Assembly: GCA_028293465.1 (NCBI GenBank)
Contig: JAQGOT010000239.1
Coordinates: 1 to 10,067, forward strand
Reading direction: 5' to 3'
Source: Pedosphaera sp.
GTDB lineage: Bacteria > Verrucomicrobiota > Verrucomicrobiia > Limisphaerales > Pedosphaeraceae
Length of the DNA: 10,067 bases
In this document: positions 1-7,099 of the stretch, one piece after another
Numbering within the stretch: the first letter of the stretch is position 1
How the letters are laid out: every line of letters begins with the position of its first letter
Position numbers and translations under genes: made by a program
The notes under the pieces: generated by a model
The model's database searches: none
Seen by the model: the letters and a program-made list of their open reading frames with translations, nothing else
Told to the model about the DNA's origin: nothing

Positions 1-3000
1 CGCAGGTGCCCCTGACCAACCAGGTTCCCATCGCCCTCCGTCGCGGACAAAGGCAGCACGAACTGGAGTCCAGTCATTCCGAGGAACGCGACATCATCAA
101 TGTTCCAACCGGAGTAAGAGAACGCACCCGCCGCGGTCTGGTATCCCCAACGGACATACGCCGCAGGTTGATTGTCCACCACGCTTGAAACATCATACTG
201 GTAGCGGGTCCAAGCCGCGTCCTTTGTCTCAACACCGGCATTCGCGAACAGGGTGGTCCAATTCGTGCCGTCGTTCGAAACCTCAACCTCGGCGGCGGCA
301 AAGGGTCGATAATCGGAATTCAACCAGCGCTGGAATTGCAGCACCACACTGGTGGCATTGCTGAAATTTAAGGGACCCAGCGTCAAATAATAAGGCCCGC
401 CGGCTGCGGTGGAATAATCCCCATCAAGGTTGACCCCAAAAACGTTGCTGCCGTTGGCCCCGCCCGTGGGGTCCGGGTTGCCGTGCGTCGCGCCGCCCTG
501 TCCGGTTGGCTGGCCGAAGGCCCATTGGCCCTGGCGCGACCAACCCGGATCGCTGTCGAAGGAGAAATAGAAAATACGTGGTGGCGAAATATTCAAGGTG
601 AGGGCGCGGGATTGCGCCTTGCCACTGTTCAGGTTGCTGAAAGTGACGGTTCCCGCATAATTTCCGATTGCGAGGTTGCCTGCGGAGGCATTGATCGAAA
701 CCACGATGTTGGTTGTTTCGCCAGCCGCCAAGGTGCCGTTGGCATTGGAAAAATCGATCCAGGCATCGGTGGTGGTCGCATTCCAATTTAGAATATTGGT
801 GTCCGTGTTGCAGAGCTTGTAGGTTTTTGAGCTGGGGGTGAACGGGCCGCCGATGGTGCCGTTGACATTGAGGTCGCTTGGCGGTGTCACCAGCAGATCG
901 TCCGGAAACGCGAACGATTCGACCACCCCGGAGGTGGTTGAACTCGGAGGCACGACCGCCCCATCGCCCATGCCACGCTTCGCGAAAGCCAGCCAGAGTT
1001 CATGGAAATTTGCCCCACCCGTGTCCACGAGATCCGCCTGGATGATCCCGTCGCGGGTCTGGAGGAAAGTTGGATTGGCCGGGGTAAGATTCATCCCGTC
1101 GGTAACGAGCTGGAGGATGAGCGGGTTTCCCACGGCAAAACCATATTTATGGATCAGGTTGGCCCGGGCATCCCATAACGCCGCGCACCAGATCTCGCCC
1201 TGGTTATGGATTTCGGTCGCCGAATTGATGGTGATCGGGCTCCGAGGTATGCCCGGATGCGAATCAGCCTGCCCCGGATCGATGTCTTTCAGAGTCCCCG
1301 GGTTCCGAGTCAGGTCCGTGGTGTAGGGATACCGGCGGATGCCGTAGTAGTAATTCTGCGTCAGGCCGGAATACCAGTAACTGGCATAGGCCGCCTCGGG
1401 ATAGATGGCGTCAACGTCATCGCCAGGTTTGCTCAAGAGCGCGAGGCTGTAGAAGTCCGACCAGCCTTCGCCGAGACCTCGTGATTGCAAGGCACTGATT
1501 CCGACCCCGCCACCCACGCGGCGATTACTCAGCCCATGGGTGTACTCATGCACCATGACTTGGCTGTCGAGGTCGCCGTCACGGTTGGGCGTCGGCGCGG
1601 CAAAGATGTACATTTGCATTCTCCCCGGCAGGCCGTCGGGCGGAGTGGAAAAGTTTGCATTGTTGAATCCGCTTCCGTCCTGGGCGTCTGCCTGGACCGG
1701 ATCGTTGCCCGAACCACCGCGACCGAAATTGTCCACCTGGAAATTCCCTGCCGCTTCGCTGAAGCCAAACTCGTACAGCTTGTCGTGCATCCAATTATTC
1801 CAAAAGAATAAATTGACCACGGCCGCGTCGCCGTACGTGAGCGGGTCTTGCGTCAGGTCAAGCGGTGGATCGAAGACACGGAACGGCGCGCCGCGCGGGC
1901 GGGGAAGATCCGGAAGGTTGTCGGCATTTCGGTCGAGGTGGGCATCCACGTTGTTGCCGGTCGTCTCGTTGTCGCCGTCATTGATCCACCCGTTGGGCGA
2001 CGCGTTCGTGTTAAAGGCATTCGTTACAATCAAGACCCGCGGAATTTGCGCCGGTTGAGTTGTGACCGGGGTTCCATAACCGGGCGACATCGGCCTGGGG
2101 CTGTCGGAGACGAAAACGCGGTAGGATGCGTCGCTGAGATTCTCCGTCAGCCCGTGACGTAACAGCGCTGCTCCGGTCCGGGCGTCGATCAAAATCTGGA
2201 ACATTTCACCCCGTGCGCGGCTCATCAGAACGACCTCCCAGCACAGTCGGAGCGAAAAGCGGCTCATCGGCAGCCAGACCAGGTGCGCGTCGGCCTCGCC
2301 TTTCAAAGGGGCAGCTTTGAACCGTTGATGCTTGTCGGGGGCTCGGGAGGGGGCATCCAGCGCCGTGATCCCGCTGGCCGGAAGCGTCTCCCCGATGTTT
2401 TGAGCCGCCGCCACAATCGCTTGTGGAGCGCTGACGGTGGGAGTGGTTTGGAGGGCCGCACGACCAGGGGTCCCCGCATCCGCCGCTTGGTAAAGGTCAG
2501 GTAGAAAATGGCTCGAAATATTTACCAACTCATCATTCGTGGTCGTGTGGGATATCAACAGGGCTTCGAAAACCGGGATCTCATCCACTTGCTGCTGCCA
2601 AACCATCGTCCGAAGGCCGTTATGGGGTGTGGTGAACTCGCGCTTTAGCAGGGCCTTATTCAGCAGCTCCGGGCCGTGACCGAAGAGGTCGCGGTGCTCC
2701 GTGATAAAGGCTTTGGTGATGCGATCCGGGTCGGTCACCGAAAATTGGGTGAGACTTTGCGGTGAAACCGCCCGTCCAGCGCCGCCTGCGCCGCTCAAGA
2801 AACCGCGGGTGGAAGCAACCCATTGGGGGGTGCCCAGGAGTGGGTTGAAATCCACGCTGATTTGTGGCACGCGGGACTGGAGTTGAAACAATGCCGCAGC
2901 TTGGTTCGTCGAAGGATTTACCGGTGGGTTGGCGGTCTCCCGTTGATCGAAATTGGCCAACTTGGGCGTGGTGGACGGGGAAATGGCAAAGCCATTGGCC

Positions 3001-3068
3001 AGACCGAGCAGCAACAACGAAGTGCCGATCAATCCCCAGACCCGCAACATGTTTTTACTGCGTTTCAT
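1..3068 (-). CDS. Secreted M36 (fungalysin-type) zinc metallopeptidase with BACON-like and jelly-roll C-terminal modules, partial (C-terminus beyond left edge)
   Basis: Read on the minus strand from ATG at 3068-3066, the frame stays open for 1022 codons to the window edge, so the true stop lies outside. Residues 1-28 form a signal peptide (basic start, Leu-rich core, likely cleavage after G-F-A28). Residues about 105-185 resemble the FTP propeptide of fungalysins and thermolysins, which inhibits and helps fold the enzyme. The M36 catalytic domain covers roughly 355-720: an NNV motif at 372-374, zinc motif HEYTH at 507-511 with catalytic E508, and the third zinc ligand E534 in GEGWSDF. Residues about 727-827 look like a BACON/Ig-type module, and about 828-1000 like a MAM-type or immune-inhibitor-A-type beta sandwich. 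A further module begins at the edge. The family cleaves proteins outside the cell. M7 (ATG at 3050) is an alternative start. No clear Shine-Dalgarno is visible before either. The peptidase call is secure; the C-terminal domain names are less so. Confidence 0.93.
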   Translation of the reverse strand, partial: MKRSKNMLRVWGLIGTSLLLLGLANGFAISPSTTPKLANFDQRETANPPVNPSTNQAAALFQLQSRVPQISVDFNPLLGTPQWVASTRGFLSGAGGAGRAVSPQSLTQFSVTDPDRITKAFITEHRDLFGHGPELLNKALLKREFTTPHNGLRTMVWQQQVDEIPVFEALLISHTTTNDELVNISSHFLPDLYQAADAGTPGRAALQTTPTVSAPQAIVAAAQNIGETLPASGITALDAPSRAPDKHQRFKAAPLKGEADAHLVWLPMSRFSLRLCWEVVLMSRARGEMFQILIDARTGAALLRHGLTENLSDASYRVFVSDSPRPMSPGYGTPVTTQPAQIPRVLIVTNAFNTNASPNGWINDGDNETTGNNVDAHLDRNADNLPDLPRPRGAPFRVFDPPLDLTQDPLTYGDAAVVNLFFWNNWMHDKLYEFGFSEAAGNFQVDNFGRGGSGNDPVQADAQDGSGFNNANFSTPPDGLPGRMQMYIFAAPTPNRDGDLDSQVMVHEYTHGLSNRRVGGGVGISALQSRGLGEGWSDFYSLALLSKPGDDVDAIYPEAAYASYWYSGLTQNYYYGIRRYPYTTDLTRNPGTLKDIDPGQADSHPGIPRSPITINSATEIHNQGEIWCAALWDARANLIHKYGFAVGNPLILQLVTDGMNLTPANPTFLQTRDGIIQADLVDTGGANFHELWLAFAKRGMGDGAVVPPSSTTSGVVESFAFPDDLLVTPPSDLNVNGTIGGPFTPSSKTYKLCNTDTNILNWNATTTDAWIDFSNANGTLAAGETTNIVVSINASAGNLAIGNYAGTVTFSNLNSGKAQSRALTLNISPPRIFYFSFDSDPGWSRQGQWAFGQPTGQGGATHGNPDPTGGANGSNVFGVNLDGDYSTAAGGPYYLTLGPLNFSNATSVVLQFQRWLNSDYRPFAAAEVEVSNDGTNWTTLFANAGVETKDAAWTRYQYDVSSVVDNQPAAYVRWGYQTAAGAFSYSGWNIDDVAFLGMTGLQFVLPLSATEGDGNLVGQGHL

Positions 3069-3560
3069 CCACACGGCCACGCACGCGACCAACGCGGGAG
3101 GACGGCCTCGATTACATCCTCCCAAAACCAGGAACTTTCCGGGCGATTGGATCTGTCTCTTCCCGTTTGTTCGAGCGAAGCTCGGCGCAAGCCGCCTGAT
3201 GCATCCACAAATCCACCTCTGACCAAACCCCAAAAGGCACAGTCATTTTCCGAGGCAAAAATTCTATGAGTTGATTTGATCGGCTTGAGACTATAAAAGC
3301 TCAGGGAAACTCAAAAGTCAAATGGTAACGGGCCATTACACCGCCACGGGCCAGTGCTTTCAGATGGTTGCCGCGGGACAAGTATTCGTAACCGAATTCG
3401 CGGGTGCCACGTCTGTGTGACACTGCTTATTGTCAGTCCGCCGAACGGCAGATCGCCAATTTACCGGAGTTTAACTTAATTTTAAATTTTGTTCACGTTG
3501 GCTGCGTCAGATCTGGCAAACTCGGTGTCGGAATAGCAAAATCGAATCGACATACATAAA
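3069..3560. other. Divergent intergenic region, no gene recognised
   Basis: This 492-nt stretch separates two outward-facing genes for exported proteins, so it should hold the promoters of both. Short frames cross it but none has coding character or a homologue I recognise. Sigma70-like candidates are weak. On the plus strand there is TTGATT (3271-3276), a 15-nt spacer and TATAAA (3292-3297). There is also TTTACC (3460-3465), a 17-nt spacer and TAAATT (3483-3488) in the most AT-rich patch, about 70 nt before the 3561 start. On the minus strand a TAGAAT-like -10 box lies at 3261-3266 without a good -35. None is convincing alone. No terminator is expected or seen here. Confidence 0.5.
3328..3353. 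repeat. Pair of ACGGGCCA direct repeats, 18-bp period
   Basis: The 8-mer ACGGGCCA occurs at 3328-3335 and again at 3346-3353, with starts 18 bp apart, in the divergent promoter region. Direct repeats spaced by slightly under two helical turns can be regulator binding sites, but an 8-mer pair in about 490 nt can also arise by chance. Confidence 0.3.
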
Positions 3561-6107
3561 ATGTGCTTAAGAATTCTACTGATCCTGGCGTTGCTGGTAC
3601 CATTATCACGCGCGCAACAGGGTGACCGTACGGGTGAAATCCAGAACGCGCCGGTCTTTTCCGTTCCTCCGTCCCCCCCGTTATCGTCGGCGGAAGCCCT
3701 GCAAACACTTAAGGTGGCACCGGGGTTTCGGGTCGAATTGGTGGCCAGTGAACCCATGGTGGAGGATCCGGTGGCGATGGCCTTCGATCCGGACGGGCGC
3801 ATGTGGGTGGTTGAGATGCGCGGTTACATGCCCAATGTGGACGGGAAGGACGAGGACCAGCCGATCGGGCGGATTGTGGTTTTGGAGGACACCGATGGGG
3901 ACGGGAAGCCGGATAAGCGTACAATTTTCGCCGACGGCTTGGTTATGCCACGGGGCATTTGCCTGGTCCGTGATGGCGTTTTAGTCGCCGAGCCGCCAAA
4001 ACTTTGGTTCATGCGGGACACCGATGGCGATGGCAAAGCCGATGAGAAAACCGAGGTGGCGAAGGATTACGGAAATCGGACTAGCATCGAACATACCGCG
4101 AACGGATTGGTCTGGTCGCTCGACAACTGGATCTACAGCGCCAATTACACCTTTCGCTTTCGCAGCTTCGAGGAGGATTTTAAGCGCGAAGCCACGGCTT
4201 TCCGCGGCCAGTGGGGAATCTCGCAGGACGACTTTGGCAGGCTTTTCTTTAATGCTAATGAAGACCAGCTCCGTTGTGACCTGGTTCCCGCCGCCTATCT
4301 CTTCCGCAATCCGAACTTGCACAGCCCCGCCGGCCTGAACGTGCAAGTCATCAAAGACCAATCCGTCTGGCCAGCCCGGCCTAACCCTGGCGTTAACCGG
4401 GGCTATCGCCCGGGACAGTTGCGCACGAACGGAACGCTGGCCACGTTCACCGCCGCCTGCAGCCCGGTGATTTATCGGGGTGACACTTTCCCAGCCGAGT
4501 TCCGCGGGAACGCATTTGTATGCGAACCGGCGGGCAATCTCGTGAAGAGAGACATTCTGACCGAAAAGGATGCCGACATCACCGCCCGCAGCGCTTATGA
4601 CCGGTCGGAATTTCTGGCCTCCACCGATGAGCGTTTTCGTCCGGTCAGCGCGTACAACGGGCCGGATGGAGCGCTGTATGTGGTGGATATGTACCGGGGA
4701 ATCCTGCAGCACCGGGTGTATGTGACCAGCTATCTCCGTGGTCAAATCGAGCAGCGCCACTTGGAAGCGCCGTTGCACCTCGGTCGCATCTACCGAGTGG
4801 TGGCTGAAACCGCTCCGCGCCGCCCCGCGCCCAAACTGGCAAAGGCGAGTTCCGAGGAATTGGTAAAATATTTGTCGCACCCGAACGGCTGGTGGCGGGA
4901 CACGGCGCAACGCCTGCTCGTTGAAAACAACAATCCTTCAGTCATACCGGAGCTGCAGGCCAAGGCGCTTTCGGATACGAATTACCTGGGGCGTATTCAT
5001 GCGCTCTGGACGCTGGATGGCATGAACGTGTTGGACAAAAAGACGGTGCTCGAATCTTTGCAGCATGAAAATCCCAAGGTCCGGGCCACGGCCATTCGTC
5101 TCTCGGAGCCGTTGCTGAAGACCACGGAGAAAACGGAGGTTCTCACCCGTCTGGTTGGGCTTGCGAAAAATGAGCGTGAGGCGGATGCCCAACTCCAACT
5201 GGCTTTCACGCTGGGGCAGATTGCAGAGCCGATGGCGGAGCAGGGGATGTTAAGCATTGCCCGGAATTCTGGCGCGAATAAGTACATCCGGGATGCGTTA
5301 TTGAGCGGTTTGGTGGTGCGCGAATTGGAAGTCTTGGAGAAAATTCTGGCGGATCAGGAATGGCGGGAAAAGAAGCCCGGCCGAGCTGAACTGCTGACGG
5401 GTCTGGCCCGCTGTGTCTTTGCCGAACACAAAGGCCGGCGGGTGGAGAAGCTGCTGCAATTGGCGGCCGACGAGCCGACCGATCTCGCCTGGCGCAAAGC
5501 GGCGTTGTTGGATGGGATTGGCGAGAACTCCCCGGTCAAGGGCAAGTCCAAGCAGCCGGTCGTCAAAATGAAACTCTTGCGGCTCACCGCCAAGCCAGCC
5601 GGGTTGATCGCCCTTGAGAAAACCAATGATCCCCGGGTCGAAAAAATACGCAGTCTCATCACCTGGCCGGGACAGCCGGATTACCAGGAGGAAGCGCCTG
5701 CCACCCCATTAACGAAGGAACAGCAGGCCTTGTTTGATGCCGGCAAGACCTTCTTTGAAGCGACCTGCGCCCAATGCCATCAACCGCACGGCCTCGGACA
5801 GGAAGGGTTGGCCCCGCCACTGGTGGATTCGGAATGGGTGCTCGGTTCCGACCGCCGCCTCGCGCGGATCGCCCTTCACGGCGCGCATGGAAAGATCGAT
5901 GTGAAGGGCCGGCCTTACGACATGGATATGCCGGCATTCGGGGCAGCCTTCACGGACGAGCAGGTCGCGAGCATCCTGACCTATATTCGCCGGTCCTGGG
6001 ATCATGGCGCTGCACCAGTCTCACCCGACACCATCAAAACGGTCCGGAGCGAAACCGCCAAACGCGAGGAAGCCTGGACGCAGGCGGAACTGCTTAAAAT
6101 TCCTTAA
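3561..6107 (+). CDS. PVC-type membrane-bound dehydrogenase/heme-binding protein: beta-propeller, HEAT repeats and C-terminal cytochrome c
   Basis: The 848-aa product starts with a signal peptide (residues 1-18, cleavage after S-R-A), so it acts in the periplasm or outside. Residues about 40-415 match the Pirellula/Verrucomicrobium-type dehydrogenase domain, a beta-propeller related to soluble glucose/sorbosone dehydrogenases. Typical family blocks include FDPDGRMWVVEMRGY near residue 75 and YVVDMYRG at 373-380. Two DxDxDG calcium-type loops lie at 110-115 and 153-158. Residues about 425-650 are helical HEAT-like repeats. Residues about 715-825 form a mono-heme cytochrome c domain: heme motif CAQCH at 736-740 and probable axial Met790 in MDMPAFG. 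The likely role is oxidation of a sugar or alcohol, passing electrons to the C-terminal heme; the substrate is unknown. The ATG at 3561 is favoured because it gives the signal peptide at once, though no Shine-Dalgarno precedes it. It stands alone, with the M36 protease gene divergent upstream. Confidence 0.92.
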   Translation: MCLRILLILALLVPLSRAQQGDRTGEIQNAPVFSVPPSPPLSSAEALQTLKVAPGFRVELVASEPMVEDPVAMAFDPDGRMWVVEMRGYMPNVDGKDEDQPIGRIVVLEDTDGDGKPDKRTIFADGLVMPRGICLVRDGVLVAEPPKLWFMRDTDGDGKADEKTEVAKDYGNRTSIEHTANGLVWSLDNWIYSANYTFRFRSFEEDFKREATAFRGQWGISQDDFGRLFFNANEDQLRCDLVPAAYLFRNPNLHSPAGLNVQVIKDQSVWPARPNPGVNRGYRPGQLRTNGTLATFTAACSPVIYRGDTFPAEFRGNAFVCEPAGNLVKRDILTEKDADITARSAYDRSEFLASTDERFRPVSAYNGPDGALYVVDMYRGILQHRVYVTSYLRGQIEQRHLEAPLHLGRIYRVVAETAPRRPAPKLAKASSEELVKYLSHPNGWWRDTAQRLLVENNNPSVIPELQAKALSDTNYLGRIHALWTLDGMNVLDKKTVLESLQHENPKVRATAIRLSEPLLKTTEKTEVLTRLVGLAKNEREADAQLQLAFTLGQIAEPMAEQGMLSIARNSGANKYIRDALLSGLVVRELEVLEKILADQEWREKKPGRAELLTGLARCVFAEHKGRRVEKLLQLAADEPTDLAWRKAALLDGIGENSPVKGKSKQPVVKMKLLRLTAKPAGLIALEKTNDPRVEKIRSLITWPGQPDYQEEAPATPLTKEQQALFDAGKTFFEATCAQCHQPHGLGQEGLAPPLVDSEWVLGSDRRLARIALHGAHGKIDVKGRPYDMDMPAFGAAFTDEQVASILTYIRRSWDHGAAPVSPDTIKTVRSETAKREEAWTQAELLKIP

Positions 6108-6142
6108 GCACAGCCAGACCAAGCGCCGACGGGCAAGCTTTT

Positions 6143-6160
6143 CAAGCGGCCATTCGCTTG
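6143..6160 (+). terminator. Weak hairpin after the heme-protein gene, possible terminator
   Basis: CAAGCG (6143-6148) pairs with CGCTTG (6155-6160) around a 6-nt loop, 36 nt after the stop of the dehydrogenase/heme gene. The stem is short and no T-run follows on either strand, so intrinsic termination is doubtful. The right arm touches the left target duplication of the inserted element. Confidence 0.2.
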
Positions 6161-6162
6161 GC
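6150..6162. repeat. 13-bp direct repeat CCATTCGCTTGGC, outer copy
   Basis: CCATTCGCTTGGC at 6150-6162 recurs exactly at 6480-6492. The first copy lies mostly outside the MITE-like element at its left target site; the second lies inside the element near its right end. Confidence 0.6.
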
Positions 6163-6168
6163 AGGACG
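6160..6168. repeat. Target-site duplication, left copy
   Basis: GGCAGGACG directly abuts the left terminal inverted repeat and recurs at 6530-6538 directly after the right one. The 9-bp identity at both outer borders is the signature of DDE-type transposition. The match extends to 11 bp only because the next two bases, GG, coincide with the first bases of the inverted repeat. Confidence 0.75.
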
Positions 6169-6187
6169 GGGTGTGATTAAAAGTGGG
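6169..6187 (+). repeat. Left terminal inverted repeat of MITE-like element
   Basis: GGGTGTGATTAAAAGTGGG, an exact reverse complement of 6511-6529. It is AT-containing in the middle and G-rich at both ends. Beyond 19 bp the two ends keep only a loose purine-rich resemblance. Confidence 0.85.
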
Positions 6188-6281
6188 GGAGGGACGCTTC
6201 CGTTCTCCTGAAGGCGGCGGGCGGATCCGTGAGACGGGGGCAGCACCGGCGTGAGGGAACGGCCAGCCGTGGTTTCCGGCT

Positions 6282-6313
6282 CCCGCTCCGTCCCCCATGC
6301 GGGACGGAGCGGG
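6282..6313. repeat. Perfect 13-bp hairpin inside the element
   Basis: CCCGCTCCGTCCC (6282-6294) pairs perfectly with GGGACGGAGCGGG (6301-6313) around a 6-nt loop, CCATGC. This would be very stable in RNA or in single-stranded DNA. No T-run follows on the plus strand. Confidence 0.8.
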
Positions 6314-6392
6314 CTGGGGAGAGGTGGGGCGTCTGGAAATCACCCCCCGCCCATGACCGCGGGCTGGCCAGATGTGTAACCCCTCTCTCCAT

Positions 6393-6425
6393 CTCTCTCC
6401 CCGCGACTTCGCTGCGGGGCGAGAG
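6393..6425. repeat. Second hairpin inside the element, 12-bp stem with one mismatch
   Basis: CTCTCTCCCCGC (6393-6404) pairs with GCGGGGCGAGAG (6414-6425), with a single T/C mismatch at 6398/6420 and a 9-nt loop. It sits in a CT-rich tract. Such CCCTCTCC...GGAGAGGG palindromes are common in dispersed bacterial repeats. Confidence 0.7.
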
Positions 6426-6479
6426 GGCCGGAGCGCGCTCGGCCGTTGGGTGGCTGCTTAAACCCTGCTGCCGCGCTGC

Positions 6480-6492
6480 CCATTCGCTTGGC
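6480..6492. repeat. 13-bp direct repeat CCATTCGCTTGGC, inner copy
   Basis: Identical to 6150-6162, 330 bp downstream in the same orientation. It lies inside the element, 18 nt before the right inverted repeat. Confidence 0.6.
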
Positions 6493-6510
6493 CGATCCCG
6501 CTTTGCCCCA

Positions 6511-6529
6511 CCCACTTTTAATCACACCC
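6511..6529 (-). repeat. Right terminal inverted repeat of MITE-like element
   Basis: CCCACTTTTAATCACACCC, the exact inverse of the left end at 6169-6187. It is followed at once by the right target duplication. Confidence 0.85.
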
Positions 6530-6538
6530 GGCAGGACG
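6530..6538. repeat. Target-site duplication, right copy
   Basis: GGCAGGACG, identical to 6160-6168, begins directly after the right inverted repeat. The single copy would restore an uninterrupted locus about 370 bp shorter. Confidence 0.75.
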
Positions 6539-6615
6539 GGTCCCCTCACTATTTCATCGACTTGGAGGGAGCATTCTGACAAAAGAATGCCGGTTACTGT
6601 CTGGGGCGCTCGAGC

Positions 6616-6620
6616 AGGGG
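6616..6620 (+). promoter_or_regulatory. Probable ribosome binding site for the DUF2085 gene
   Basis: AGGGG lies 5 nt before ATG 6626. The competing GGAGGGA at 6564-6570 is 16 nt from ATG 6587, too far for normal use. This favours the start at 6626. Confidence 0.35.
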
Positions 6621-6625
6621 ACGAT

Positions 6626-7099
6626 ATGGAAAAGGTTTTGACCGCACACGCAAGCCGAATTGCCTGGCTGATTTTCGGTTTTTTCATTATCTGGAGCGGT
6701 CTGGCCGTGGCAGCCGCGCTGCCCGGTGGTTCGTGGCTGCACCGCTTGTTCTCCCCCACCTGTCACCAGGCTCCGGAGCGTTGTTATGAGTTCATGGGGC
6801 ATCCGATCGGATTGTGTGTCCGTTGCCTGTTTATCTATCTCGGGCTCGCTCTGGGACATCCCGTATTTGCCCGCTGGCAGTTGAGTGAGAAGAACTCCCT
6901 GCGACTGCTTGGCACAGCCGGATTTCTGGTCGTGGCAGATGTGCTGTTGGAGAGCATGGGACTTTATGATAATTGCAAATCAACCCGGGCCGTCACCGGC
7001 GGGTTGTTCGGCTTTGCCTGCGCGTGGTTCACACTGCGCGGGCTGAGCGAGCTTTCCTTTAACCCAGAACCCAAAATAACCCGCCATGAATCCACCTGA
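6626..7099 (+). CDS. DUF2085 family integral membrane protein
   Basis: With the start at 6626 the product has 157 aa. Four hydrophobic segments are visible at about 12-33, 63-82, 92-112 and 122-142. The conserved DUF2085 signature is present: CHQ at 46-48 followed by PERC at 50-53, then G62 and CVRC at 64-67. A second family-typical pattern, N..(K)STRAVTGGL, lies around 115-127. Four cysteines plus His47 near the membrane face suggest metal binding or redox chemistry, but the family function is unknown. The frame is open upstream to 6446 inside the inserted element, so longer versions are likely artefacts. ATG 6587 (170 aa) is the main alternative, but 6626 has the better-placed AGGGG. The last 14 nt overlap the next gene, which indicates translational coupling. 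Confidence 0.85.
   Translation: MEKVLTAHASRIAWLIFGFFIIWSGLAVAAALPGGSWLHRLFSPTCHQAPERCYEFMGHPIGLCVRCLFIYLGLALGHPVFARWQLSEKNSLRLLGTAGFLVVADVLLESMGLYDNCKSTRAVTGGLFGFACAWFTLRGLSELSFNPEPKITRHEST

Larger units (their letters stand above)
6169..6529. mobile_element. 361-bp non-autonomous MITE-like element with 19-bp TIRs and 9-bp TSDs
   Basis: The element is bounded by perfect inverted copies of GGGTGTGATTAAAAGTGGG (6169-6187 and 6511-6529) and flanked by 9-bp GGCAGGACG duplications. It is too short for a transposase. A 112-codon minus-strand frame crosses it, but it is rich in Arg, Pro and Ser, matches nothing I know and looks spurious. The interior is GC-rich and pyrimidine/purine-biased, with two strong hairpins (6282-6313 and 6393-6425). 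Ends, duplications and size fit a MITE mobilised in trans by an unseen IS transposase. The family cannot be fixed from the ends: 8-9 bp duplications and GG-starting ends occur in several DDE groups. It lies between the heme-protein gene and the DUF2085 gene and forms most of that spacer. Confidence 0.8.

Noticed and set aside
838..1326. Plus-strand frames of 100-170 codons across 483-2160
   Set aside because: All lie opposite the M36 protease frame, which carries HEYTH and GEGWSD motifs and is open for more than 3 kb.
3112..3123. GGGAGG-ATG-TAA start-stop mini-frame on the minus strand upstream of the protease gene
   Set aside because: The purine run touches the ATG with no spacing, so it cannot act as a normal ribosome binding site; likely chance.
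3418..3435. TGACA-N8-TGTCA inverted repeat in the divergent spacer
   Set aside because: Only 5-bp arms; expected by chance in a region of this size.
3981..4910. 309-codon minus-strand frame antisense to the dehydrogenase/heme gene
   Set aside because: It lies entirely inside a gene with strong family motifs and has no recognisable domain, signal or start context.
6177..6515. 112-codon minus-strand frame covering most of the MITE-like element
   Set aside because: It is Arg/Pro/Ser-rich, its limits follow the element's inverted repeats, and it encodes nothing recognisable. Long open frames are expected by chance in such GC-rich DNA.
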